Assembly: GCA_009763385.1 (NCBI GenBank)
Contig: CM019824.1
Location: 153,580,305 to 153,644,304 of the forward strand
From: Coix lacryma-jobi var. lacryma-jobi
Lineage: Eukaryota > Streptophyta > Magnoliopsida > Poales > Poaceae
Length of the DNA: 64,000 bases
Direction: 5' to 3'
Shown one piece after another: positions 19,726 through 31,200 of this stretch; position 1 is the first letter of the stretch; the number at the start of each line of letters is the position of its first letter. The notes beneath the pieces are model-generated. The model did no database searches, was not told where the DNA came from, and saw only the letters and a list, made by a program, of their open reading frames with translations. The position numbers were made by a program, and so were the translations under genes.

Positions 19726-20664
19726 ATAAATATGTATATTTTAGTGTAGTTACATGAAACCGTTTAGGCCACTTAGTTCAAACACTATCTAAACGGTCTA
19801 GATGATAAACAAAGAGTGACTAACGGTTTAGCATTTATCGTTTAGAATAACACAAGATCTAACCATTGAAAATCTCGAATATTTGATAACCTAAATAAGT
19901 AGCATGGCCGGTAATGGCCTTGTCTGGAGCTGCTTATATATGAATGATATAATCTAAACAAGATTTTGTTATAAGATGCGGTCTAAAAAAAATTTGATAG
20001 AAAAATTATAAGTGTTTGAACATTACTACTCCGTCATCCAGATTCATTGCTAAACGTGATCCTTTGAGCAACGGAGGAACTCCCTAGATATATGCATGTG
20101 TCATAGCAGACATCTTCTCTGAGGGTCCATTATTGTATAGGCGCCGCCGGAGGAGTCTAGGACAGCGGGCAAGCAGGCGGCGCATCTCGAGGGTGGCGAC
20201 CAAGCGCGGTAACGATTCAACTATTTTCATCTGTATTCTGATTATAAACGGAAACAAATTAACACATCCAATGTTGACGGACACAGTAGCTTCATTTATT
20301 CAGTTGGCATTCTAAGCATTAGTAAAAACCTAAAATTGCTTACTTCACTTATCAAAAGAAAAATTGCATATTTCAATACAAAAACCTCCACTACTTCGCT
20401 ACAGAGTACGAATCCAGTCGGGAACTCGAAAGCACACAGATCAGTACATTCCCTTAGTACTACTACCTCAGGCTAGAGCTCTCCCCGAGACGCTGCCGGT
20501 GCCACCTCTGGCCACGCACCACCCCAGCGCGCGCGGCACTGCATATGAAGTTCTTCGCGGAGACCGTCGAATGCGCAATGTATCATCAGCCCGAAGATTT
20601 TGAAACCACGCGTCACGCGACCAGAAGTTGGCCGACACCGGAGGCCGGAGGCCGGAGGGTTAGT
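19726..20664. other. Intergenic region and 3' flank of starch synthase IIa
   Basis: No gene is visible. The last few hundred bases before 20665 should include the 3' untranslated region of the starch synthase gene. A short Stowaway-end fragment lies near 20028-20075. Confidence 0.5.
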
Positions 20665-23600
20665 TCACCACTGGTACTTGGCCTTGACTAGGACGTCCTC
20701 GTAGAGCTCAGCCGCGTGGTCCCAGCTGAGGTCCTGCGACATGCCGCGCGCCTGGATGCTCTTCCAGCTCTCCCCGTAGTTCCGGTACGTGTCGAGGCAG
20801 TGCCTGAGCGCCTCGATCAGCTTGTTGGGCTCGGCGCGGTCGAAAGTCCAGCCGAGCCCGGCGTCGCCGAACGGGTCGAACGGCGCCACGGTGTCCCTGA
20901 GCCCGCCCACGGCGTGCACCACGGGGACGGTGCCGTACGCCATCGCGTAGAGCTGGTTCAGCCCGCACGGCTCGAACCGGGAGGGCATCACCAGCACGTC
21001 GGCGCCCGCGGTGATGCGGTGCGCCATGGGCACCGAGAACCCGACCCACCCGCGCACCTTGCTCGGATGCTCCCGCTCCATGTGCTGCAGCATCCGCTCC
21101 AGGTCGGCGCGCCCGGTGCCCAGCATCACCAGCTGCACGTCCTGCCCCGCGATCCAGGGCATCGCGTCCCCGATGATGTCCACGCCCTTCTGCCCGTCCA
21201 GCCGCCCGATGAAGCCCAGCAGCGGCACGTCGTCGCGCACTTCCAGGCCCAGCTCCCGCTGCAGGGCCGCCTTGCACTGCCGCTTCCCAGCGTCCAGCGT
21301 CTGGAGGGAGTAGTTGGTGTAGCCGTCCGACCGCAGGTGCACGTCCACCCTGGGGTTCCACTCCTGGTGGTCGATGCCGTTCACGATGCCACTGATCTTC
21401 CAGTCGTTGGAACGGATGATGTCGTGGAGGCCCCAACCGCCTTCCACTGTCTTCAGCTCCCACAGGTAGCCGCGGCTGACGGCCACCACCCGGTCTGCCA
21501 TCTTCAGACCCGCGGCGAAGATGTTGGCGTGCTCGCCACCCACGGGATCGTACAGCTCGAAATGTTGGAGGTAGTGTTCAGGCAAGTCCATGTAAGGGAA
21601 TTCATCAACAGGACCACGACCCTGTAAAAAGGAGGGAAGCCGTTAGGATGCAGGATAGTAAATTCTAGTTGAGAACCAACCAAAAGCCAGTGTTTCCAAA
21701 TTTGGCTGAAAAATCTGAAAGAAAAAAATTGAGCAACAGAGTGCATGGCATTGTTCAGTTTCCAGATTAGGAGCCTTGTTCAGTAACCCGTGTGTGCCAC
21801 GATCAGAACTAAACCATTTTAAGTTCTATATAGAAAAAAGCAATGGCACAACAAAATTATGATTGTTCTATAAAGCCAGGGAGGCCTTTCTGTCAAAAAA
21901 AAAACCCAGCAAATTCATGATAAGGAGAAGAAAACTGACCTGGTGAGCAATGTTATGTATGACAAGAACAGAGCGAGTGTATTGCATTAACCCATTGTCT
22001 CTGTAATATGCCTTCAGATAAACAGGCAAGAGTGCAGTGTGCCAATCATTGGCAATGAACACCAAATTTCCATCTCCATAGCACACACCGCCACATGGAA
22101 CGTGCCAAGGAACCTTCACGTTATGGAGGAACGTGCCAATTGAAGAACAACAGTAACATGAGTAAAGATAAATCAAGATAATAAAAATCTGCTACTGCAA
22201 AAGTTGAGCCCAGCAGCCCAATCATTTAGCATGTGGTTAGATTTTGATTTACTTATATGCCACACTTAGCATGAAACTACCTACATGTGTGAAACCCACA
22301 AAATTAAGAAAATTTCAAAATGGTTGATAGTAGAGTTCAAGGGGATACCTCAACAGCAACCTTGCAGAACAAAATCATGCGCTTCAAAATTTCCTGAAAT
22401 AAAATGGGACAATCTTATCTCGATCAATAAGCTATGTCTTTGGTTAGATTAGACGTGCAGTTAAAGTGAATTGTGAAAAATCAATTGAAAGACAGAAGAT
22501 TAACCTGTCTATTTCCCCCATATATGTCATCTTGACGGTGCCGGAAGAGAGGTGCATCAATGAACACAAAATCAACTCCATCAATAAATGCATGGAAAAA
22601 GTTCACTTCTAAGTCCTGCAAGTCGAAACAAAATCTAATTATCGTTTCAAAATAAACAAAAGTCAAAGTTGACTCCATTAGAAAGTGCATACTAGCCTGC
22701 AAAGAACTGTTGCTCAGATATTGTGGAAATCTAATGATGTAATAGGATAGGATGCTTATCATGATCTTAGATGTTTTGCTTCAATTTGACGCTGGAATCC
22801 CCAGCTAAACAGTTTATCAAATTCTATTGCTTTCTAAGAAGCAGTTCCAAAAAAAAAAAAGACAATGTATGCCCAAATAAAAGGAAACGAAATTGAATAT
22901 ATTGCAATTTTAGGCCTTGGCATTTCCAATGTCAAGCTCCCTTTTATCTAGAGGTTTACACATACCTGTCCTGCAGCTTTGTAGTATTTTCGGATTCCCA
23001 TATCGAAGGCTTCCACATAGTCCCCATACCTTGGTACCACAACCTAAGGGTTGAAACAAGCATGCCTCATAGAATTAGATCAAGTCATCTAAGTGTACTT
23101 AGGATACCTGATTCAAAATTTGCAATATGCGGCTGTGATGTTTTATAGCTAACTTAGCTATATATGTAACACAAATACACAATGCTATCTCAAGCAATGT
23201 TTTCTGACAAGACATCAGTTCGTGCTAAACTTTTGTATGATCAGGGTTTCAGATGTTTGTTATCTAAGAATAGGAATGAACGCTTTCAAATCTTATTTTT
23301 TACATGGATCTTCAACACCTTGCATCTCATGAGATCCAAGTGTCCAACTATGAGCAACTGAGGTTCTCAACTTATAAATTCACCATATATGTAAGATGAT
23401 GGGCAAACATGAAACCAAAAGAAAACAGAAGGGCAAATGTACTACCATAACACGATGTCCTCTTCTCGCTAAAGCCTTGGGTAAAGCTCCCACAACATCT
23501 CCAAGGCCGCCTAAAATATTCAATAATTGTTCACATCAGTAACTCAGGCAAACTGAAATGAAAAGGAGTTCTGAGCGAATCCACAAAGAGTAATGTGCCC

Positions 23601-24587
23601 TTGCCTGTTTTGCACCATGGAGAACATTCAGCGGCCACCACGATCACGTTCATCACATTCTCCCCAGCCAAAGGCCCAGAATCGTTGTTCTCGTAATGTT
23701 CAAAAGAACCAACACCATCAGCACCAACCGTGGAATCATCCTTCTCTTCGACAGGCTCATCATAACCGATGTATTTCTTGAAATCCCAAGTGGCCTCCTG
23801 TACCACCGCCGGCTCAGCTGGAGGAGGTGCAACTCCATTTGAATCTCCGTGAACCTGTGCAGGCTTCTTTTCGGCATGTTCAACATTAGCATCGGTGTCA
23901 GGATCGGGAATGGAACCCGGCCGCACGGAGTTTGCCCCAGGCGATTCATGCAGTGGCTTCGGGGCTGGGAGGACAGTCTCCGGCGCTATGTCCCCAGAGG
24001 GCAGGATCACCCTGTAGCCCGGGGCTGGGAACTTCACTATGCTCGTCGGCGGCGCGGCGACGATGGACTTGATCTCAACGGGCGCCAACGCGGCGTTCTG
24101 GATGGAAGCAGCGCCGCTCCTGACCGTGCTTCCCGTCCCGGCGGAGCCGTAACGGCCGACCGGCTGAAGAGGATCCCTGCGTTTGGACACCTGTTACGCA
24201 TGGACGCACGTCGGTTTCAGTTTCAGATCAGAAAACAAACAGTGATCCAAAATTCCAAATCGATCAAGGGAGCAGATAACGGAGAGGCGTCGACCAACTA
24301 ACCGCCTTGCGCCGAGCGCGGGGCGACCTGCTGGCGGCGTCGGCACTACTCCTCTCCGGCGGCGCGTCCTTGCCCCCGGCCTCGGCCTCCGCCGCGCGCA
24401 CCAGCGCCGCGTCCCGGGGCGCGCGCGGCGGCGGCGGCGGGGGCACCCACAACGCGAAATTCGGGCCGGCGCCGCTGGTGTGGAACGGCGGGGAGCCGAC
24501 CCTGGTCCGCCTGCGGCCCCCAGCGGAGGCGGAGGCGAGCGCGAGGAAGAAGGTGGAGGAAGCGGACGACACGGCCGCCAACGACAT
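20665..24587 (-). CDS. SSIIa: Starch synthase IIa, plastidial (eight exons)
   Basis: Predicted exons are 24587-24303, 24190-23605, 23510-23446, 23043-22966, 22615-22505, 22393-22349, 22113-21940 and 21621-20665. All joins keep the frame and give about 766 residues. The enzyme moves glucose from ADP-glucose to amylopectin chains of intermediate length in plastids. Residues 1 to about 60 look like a transit peptide. A variable Pro/Ala/Glu-rich region follows to about 270. The GT5 catalytic domain starts near 275, with K-T-G-G-L at about 289-293 (ADP-glucose binding). A GT1 domain follows, with GFIGRLDGQKG near 583, SRFEPCG and a second glycine-rich AVGGLRD in the last 110 residues. The C-terminus KAKYQW is that of cereal SSII enzymes. 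The N-terminus (an F-L-A-L-A-S-A-S core, then Arg-rich) resembles wheat SSIIa, not SSIIb. Eight exons match rice SSIIa as I recall. Intron 2 has a GC donor. No disabling change is seen. Confidence 0.95.
23511..23604 (-). other. GC-AG intron (intron 2) of SSIIa
   Basis: Exon 2 ends ...AAAACAG and the intron begins GCAAGG; it ends TTTTAG before GCGGCCTTGG. Only this join gives the invariant K-T-G-G-L-G-D reading. No GT donor nearby keeps the frame. AG|GCAAG is the usual context of non-canonical GC donors. The intron is 94 bp long and lies within the codon for the first glycine of the substrate loop. Confidence 0.85.
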
Positions 24588-26156
24588 GGCCGCGGCGGGA
24601 TCGGCGGTGGTCGATCGATCGGGGCGTCGTCGACGCAGGCTCGTCCAACGGGATGGTGGGCACTCTGGGCAGCGGTAGAGTGGCGACTGGAGAGTGAGGA
24701 GGGTTTACGGCACCCTGTGTATGTGAGTTTGTTGTTGTTGCGTGTGCCTGGCGAGTGTGGCCAAGCGGATCACGGCGGGGATGCCGTGACGGAGACGGGG
24801 CCAGGCCTGGCGCGAGCGGCCTCGCGTCGTTTGCTCGCGCTTTTGCGGCTGCGGGCGCGCGCGCTTGGAAAGAAGCGGCCCCGGCGCACGAGCAGGAGCC
24901 AGCCCGTTTCCTCCTCGGTGGTGTGCCCCACCCCGGCTACGGCGGCCCAGCGAGAGGCCGTACGTACTTCGCCAGTGACACGCGGGCCCGGAGTTTCGCT
25001 GGTCCCACCCGTCGGTGACGCGAGCGACGCAGAGGGATTTGCTACTTCGAAAGGGAGACACGATGAGCGGAAAACGGCGTGCTCCGGGGGGATCGATCCC
25101 GACCGACCCGGCCTCTTGTGCTGATCTTCTCGAACCTGGTACTGGCAGCGGGGCCCACTTTATAGAAGAAGCAATAGAGCTGATGGCGTGCAGACGGTCG
25201 GGGCTGTGCCTTGGAAGGAAACATGATCGAAAGGGTGCAGGGTTCGGCCATACGCACGTGCAGATGAAAGATAAAGAGAAGCCTTCGCGGCTACAGCCGA
25301 CGGCGGAGGGTGGTGCCGTGGATGGAAGAATGCACATGAGTCATGAGGGCAAGTCCCATGAGATCTCCACGGCAAGCACCCGTGGATCGGCGGTGGGAGA
25401 ATGCGTTTTGGAGGGCACCCGCACCGCTAGCGCGTTTGCCTAACTGCGTCACACGAGCAACCGACCGGTACCCTCCGTGTCGTAGCACACTGGGCGTGAT
25501 TGGTATATGTTGGATCTCCGCTGGCCAAGCTGATTCCATACGACTTTCCCTTCGTTTGGTTGGCTCAACTCGTGCTCGGGCCAGGCTCCGGTGATACAAT
25601 CCTATGCTCGGAAGTCGGAACCAGGCTCGTTGGAAACGTAAACGCCTTCCGTTTCTCTCGAGCTAGGTCCAATAGGTGCAGTTGTATTGTGCGTGCCAGT
25701 CATCACGTATGCAAGAAACCGGCTACAGACACGCTATTAAACAATTTCTCATCAGAATCAGCCAATCAGGTCGTGTGGATACAAACAACCAAGCGCTAGG
25801 CACTTGCACGCATGCAGCCAGGTCCAACCCAGTCCGGTTTAAAGATACGGGCCAAGCTAGGAGGATTCAAGTAACCAATGGCTCTAGCTATCCTTCGTGG
25901 GGAGCTAGCTCATGTTTGCTCTGGTGCCAGCTGGTGGTGAACCGGTGGTGTGGTGGTGCTTTAGGGATGTTTGAGACTCTTGCTTGAGAAAAAAAAGGTA
26001 TAAAGCACCTAAAGAGGTACTCGATAAACTTTATTTTTTATGAAGTTATTTTACGATAGAGTTTGTGAAACAGAACATGGACACCTACTATAAATTTGCA
26101 ATAGGTACACATCTAATGTATAAAAGGATCTTTTTAACTATTTCTTCTAAATTTAA
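24588..26156. other. SSIIa upstream region
   Basis: The first about 600 bp are very GC-rich and should hold the promoter and leader of SSIIa on the minus strand. Many open frames here are by-products of high GC. No other gene or repeat is recognised up to 26156. Confidence 0.5.
25158..25165 (-). promoter_or_regulatory. Candidate TATA box of SSIIa
   Basis: The minus strand reads CTATAAAG in a GC-rich setting, about 570 bp before the start codon at 24587. If used, the 5' leader would be about 540 nt, or would contain an intron that I cannot define. Nothing nearer to the start codon looks like a TATA box. Confidence 0.3.
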
Positions 26157-26320
26157 GCGATAACCTTACGTGTTGGATATATGCATATAGACACATATGG
26201 CAAATACGTGGTAGGTGTTCACGGTTGTTCCATGGGGTTCGATCGATAACCTCACGTGTTGGATATATGCATATAGACACATATGGCAAATACGCAGTAG
26301 GTGCTCATGGTCCATGGGGT
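26157..26320 (+). repeat. Tandem duplication, unit about 88 bp
   Basis: A unit beginning CGATAACCT(T/C)ACGTGTTGG and running through ATGCATATAGACACATATGG and GGCAAATACG occurs twice in direct orientation, starting near 26158 and 26246. Only a few bases differ between copies. It is non-coding. Confidence 0.75.
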
Positions 26321-26393
26321 TCATGATAAACATGTGCATATGGGACTTACCCATACCTTTCTATGGAAAAAATATACTCACTATCTTTATACC

Positions 26394-26645
26394 AAATATT
26401 AAAGAGCGACTTTTTTCCTGTCTCACACTCTCCTCCTTGTTTGTCCATGCCTCACTCATGGTTCGTCATCTCTCACTCTTATCCTATTCGCCTTGAGTTT
26501 GGAACTGCAAGGTTTATTTGTCACACCACTCGTTACCTAATAATAATATTAAAGAGTAAAGTTTCTTTGTTTCATCTCTCACCTCTTTCATATATGTTTC
26601 TCTCACTCTCATCCTTCTCGCTTTGAGATTGGAGCTGCAAAACCT
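26394..26645 (+). repeat. Older tandem duplication, unit about 150 bp
   Basis: ATATTAAAGAG starts both halves (near 26396 and 26546). The segment CTCTCACTCT-ATCCT-TTCGC-TTTGAG-TTGGA-CTGCAA recurs in diverged form in each half. Pyrimidine-rich and non-coding. Confidence 0.5.
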
Positions 26646-26775
26646 TTATTGATACTGTGTCGCTCATCTCTTGACCTGATCACCCAAGCCCGTGCATGAC
26701 ACACGCATGGGTGTACGACTCGCCTTTCACTTTCTTAGACTCATAATAGGTGAATACAATAGTCATATATTTAAG

Positions 26776-27071
26776 TGCATGTTTGGGTCTTTAGTCTCTA
26801 CTCTGTTTGGATGGAGGGACTAATGGTCGTTAAAACTACTATACCAAGATCAAGACATCCCTAATTAATACACACAAATCTTCCTTTGTCGTGCTCCCGT
26901 GAGGCACGGCGCAGGGGGTATCTTTTGACTAGTTTAGTCTCTTTTAGAGTTTTAGTCACCCCAACTAATGGACTAATTGGTTTAGTCGCCAGCATGTACC
27001 ATGTTTAGGTCTTTAGGGGACTAAAAGGGTGTGACTAAAGTTTAGGCATCATCATCATCCAAACAAGTCCT
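26776..27071. mobile_element. Tourist-like element, probable
   Basis: The edges read CATGTTTGGGTC and CATCCAAACAAGTCC, roughly inverted. The inside is rich in GACTAA and TTTAGTC motifs, which is the pattern of Tourist-type MITEs. Exact ends and duplication were not settled. From 27072 to 27720 there is unclassified sequence, including CT-rich simple repeat. Confidence 0.4.
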
Positions 27072-27360
27072 AAGTACGTTTAGTATAACTTCCTATATAG
27101 GATTTATCTTTTATTCTAGTATTTACTATGGGTCGTAGAATTAATTTGATTTAAGATTGAAAAAAGCCCAATTAAATTCAACAAAAATAGCAGGATCATT
27201 ATCATTACCATAAGCACCCCGTAACAAAAAAACTCTATGTCATGTTGCATTGCACAAACATATTTGCTAGTATGAATAAAAATAAGGTAAAGACTTGTTT
27301 ACGGGCGGCCGTTTCCCAGACCGTTCGCACGCACGCACGCAGATATGGGTGTCTTCTACC

Positions 27361-27385
27361 TTCCTTCCCTCCCTCCCTCCCTCCA
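27361..27385 (+). repeat. CCCT microsatellite
   Basis: CCTTCCCTCCCTCCCTCCCT-type tetranucleotide repeat of about six units. Confidence 0.8.
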
Positions 27386-27720
27386 TCACTCTCCCAACGA
27401 GCTGCTCCTGGCAAGTCCGACGAGCTCCTCCCCGCTCCTTCCCGGCAACTTATTGTCCACGCCGCACCCCACCGCTTTCCCACGGCTGCGCCCCACCGCC
27501 CCACCGTCTCTGCGCGCCACCATGGTGAATCCGGCAATGTAGCAATGGAACCGGCGGCTGCAGTAGTGGATCCACCGGCACCTCACCGCTTCCCCGAGGT
27601 CGTGCCCCACCGCCCCACCGCCTCCGCGCGCCAGTCATGGCGGATCCAGCGACGGTAGCAGTAGATCCGGTCGTTGCGGTGGTGGATCCACCGGATCTGG
27701 TGGCAGCGGTGCTGGATCCG

Positions 27721-28058
27721 TGTCACAGTCCGATCGACTAGTCAGTTACCCAGCCCAAAGGAGAAGAGGAAGGGAAAGCCCAATGCGAAATACGTCGGCC
27801 CAGAGTGGGGCAAATAGCCGGCCCGTTGCATCGGGAGAATTCGCTGCGTATCGAACAGCTGTAAGGGGATGGGTTTTAAAGGGGAAACACAGGAACTAAT
27901 TGGGTCGTCTTGGTTGGTGTCAGACTTGGCGGCGGGCTGCGGCTCGAGGACGCCGACGGCAACCGATTCCGTCGTTTCTGTAATAGCTACTCTATCTAAG
28001 AATTCGATCTCATGGTTTCTTCGCCACCCACATACATCTCCGCTAGTTTACTCTGACA
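27721..28058 (+). repeat. 5' LTR of the Reina element
   Basis: It starts TGTCACAGTCC and ends ACTCTGACA, followed by TTTGGTATCAGA. It is flanked on the left by the duplication ATCCG. Confidence 0.9.
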
Positions 28059-28060
28059 TT

Positions 28061-28072
28061 TGGTATCAGATT
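28061..28072 (+). other. Primer binding site of the Reina element
   Basis: TGGTATCAGATT, two bases after the LTR, matches the initiator tRNA-Met type site over its first ten bases. Confidence 0.75.
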
Positions 28073-28277
28073 CGTTCGATCCTTATCTGTGTTTCCCTTG
28101 CTCTGTTCTGATTCATTTGCCTCGATCGCCACCGTGATTCCCGTCGGTAGATCTCCGTGTTCCACCTAGGTGTTGAGCACGCGAGTTTCATAGGTCCGAT
28201 CCGAGGTTGGTGGATCGGCATTCGAGTTTGGAACTGGAGCTCTGGCGCACGAACATCGCACGCGGTTGCAAGTTACG

Positions 28278-31200
28278 ATGAAGGTGGAGGACCAGCTGGC
28301 GTTGATTCTCACCAAGCTAGATGATCAGTCGCAGGGGATTAAAGAGGGCAACAAACGGCTGCAAGAGGTACATGACTCGGTGGAGGAACTCAAGAGCTCC
28401 AAGGCCGATTTCGAGAAGTGGCGGCCTAAGGTGGATGAACAAGTGGCGGATCTGCGTGATTGCGTCATCGATCTTCGCCAACAACTCGAAGCTCTGCAGA
28501 CTTCTCCTCCTCCAGGCGGCCCCTCTCCTTCTGCATTCAAATCTGGCTTTGGGAAGGTACCGGAATCTGATCTGCAGGGTGCATCCTCTTCGCAAGCGGT
28601 ACCTGGGTCGTTAGACCACGGCGTCGAATCTCAACTCCGGAGCGCTGGTTTGGGGGGTGTTTACACCCACGAACCACCTTCGGCCAATGGTATGAAATCT
28701 GGTTTTCTCCACCCATCTTCCCGATTTGATTTTCAACAATCTGCGACCTGGGGTGGTTGTTCCCATATGAGTTCTGCTATGCCACAGTTAGATTTCCCTA
28801 AATTTGATGGTACTAGTCCTAAGTTGTGGGTCAAGCGTTGTGATACATACTTCGATTTGTATGGTATCCCTCCTGAAAACTGGGTCAAGTTAGCTACTAT
28901 CAATTTCTGTGGTCCTGCTGCTTTCTGGATGCAAACCATTGAACTCAACCTTAAACAATGTCCCTGGGATCATCTCTGTCAGTTAGTAGTTGATCGTTTT
29001 GATAGAGACCAGTTTAATCATTTTATCCGTCAGTTCTTCCATGTCAAACAATCTGGTTCTGTCATAGACTATATTTCCATATTTGATGATCTCATGCATC
29101 AATTACTTGCTCATGACCCGCTTGTCAATCCAGCCATACTCACCAACAAGTTTGTAGATGGTCTGAAACCTGACATTAGAGCCATTGTTATGTTACACCG
29201 TCCAAAAGACCTCGATACTGCGAGTTCCTTGGCTATTTTGCAGGAAGAAGTAATGGTGGGGTCTGTTTCACGTGATTTCAAGCGATTGGATGTCTCGGCT
29301 AAATCTTTTCACAAGCCAGTGGTTGGCTTACCTCTGGCACCATCCCAAGGCCACAAGACTGATATAGAACTTCCCCCCAGACAGGCTAAATCTGATGACA
29401 AGTTGTCTGCCCTGATGCAATACAGAAAAGCTCGCGGGTTGTGCTTCAAGTGTGGTGGTAAATGGGGACCTCAGCATAAGTGTCCAGCCACAGTGCCACT
29501 TAACATGATTGAAGAAGTTTGGTAGATATTGGGGGATTCATCTGACCCTGTTATTAAAGCTGAATCAGATTCTGACACCGATGAGTTGATGGCGCTGTCT
29601 GATCAAGCAGTTAAAGGAACTGGTGCAGTCCATACCCTGAAGCTTCATGCCTTTATTCAACAACGCTCCTCCATTGTTTTGGTGGATTCTGGAAGCTCCC
29701 ATAATTTTATTAGTGAGCATCTGGCCAATGGTTTCAGTCCTTGGACTCCTCTCAAGCACCCAATGTCAGTGAAGGTTGCAGATGGTTCTGTTTTACCCTG
29801 TACTCATGAGCTGGTGAACTGCTCCTGGACAGCACAAGGAGTCTTGTTTACTACAACCTTCAAAATCCTTCCTCTGCAGTGCTATGATGCTATATTGGGT
29901 ATGGAATGGCTGGAGAAATACAGTCCTATGCAAATTCAATGGAAAGAAAAGTGGTTCAGTTTCTCACACCAAGGCTCCATAGTCAAAATCTATGGCATTC
30001 AATATGTTGTCCAAGCCTCCAATGAAATTACCCTACATCAGCTATCTGCTATGGAGAAACAGGATACTCTATGGGGCATTATTGAGTTGTATTCAGTTGA
30101 CTCCCTTGCTTCATCCACTGATAAATTGGTTCCCCCAGCCATTCAGCAGCTGGTGGACCAGTTTGCCACACTGTTTGAGGAACCAACTGGGTTACCATCT
30201 CCCAGGTCTATCACCCATTCTATTCCTTTAATACCTGGAGCTCAACCATTTCGGCTAAAGCCATATAGATATACTCCAGCCCAGAAAGATGAAATTGAGC
30301 AACAAATCACACATCTTCTAAAGTCCAACATGATCCAGGAAAGCACTAGTCCATTTGCATCTCCTGCTCTTTTGGTCAAGAAAAAGTCTGGTGAGTGGAG
30401 GCTATGTGTGGATTATAGAAGACTCAATGCTTATACAGTAAAAAACAAGTTTCCCATGCCTGTGGTTGAAGAATTGTTTGAGGAACTTTATGGTGCTCAG
30501 TGGTTTACTACTCTTGATCTCAGATCAGGATTCCACCAAATCTTAGTCACACCAGCTGATCAGTATAAGACTGCATTTCAGACTCATTACGACCATTATG
30601 AATATTTGGTAATGCCTTATGGACTCACTGGCGCCCCTGCAACCTTTCAGTCCACTATGAATCATGTGCTAGCACCCTTGTTGCGCAAGTGTGTAGTCGT
30701 TTTCATCGATGACATTCTAATCTACAGTTCCTCATATGATGATCATGTCCATCATGTCCCACTTGTCTTCCAACTGTTGCAAGCACACAACTTCAAAGTT
30801 CGGCTATCTAAGTGTTCCTTTGCCAAGCAACAACTCTCCTACTTGGGTCATGTCTTAAGTCCCAATGGGGTGTCTACTGACCCCGGCAAGGTTCAAGATG
30901 TTCAAAAATGGACTTCTCCACAATTCGTTAAGGAAGTCCGCAGTTTCTTGGGGTTGGCTGGTTATTATCGACGCTTTGTCAAAAATTTTGGTATGATTGC
31001 CAAGCCCTTGACTGAACTGTTAAAAAAGGGTAATATGTTCATATGGACAGATAACTGCGAGACTGCTTTTCAGTTACTAAAGGAAGCTCTGATTTCAGCC
31101 CCTGTTCTGGCCTTACCAAACTTTGCCAAACCTTTTGTCATTGAAACTGACGCATCGGACACTGGAATTGGAGCTGTTCTCCAACAAAGATGGACACCCT

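Noticed and set aside
20708..21463. Long minus-strand Ala/Arg/Gly-rich frame, plus two plus-strand frames, over the last exon of SSIIa
   Set aside because: They are by-products of GC-rich third positions in a true exon; only the SSIIa frame has motifs.
27242..27658. Pro/Ala/His-rich frame before the Reina element as a gene
   Set aside because: It spans a microsatellite and a short diverged repeat, with overlapping frames of equal length; no domain.
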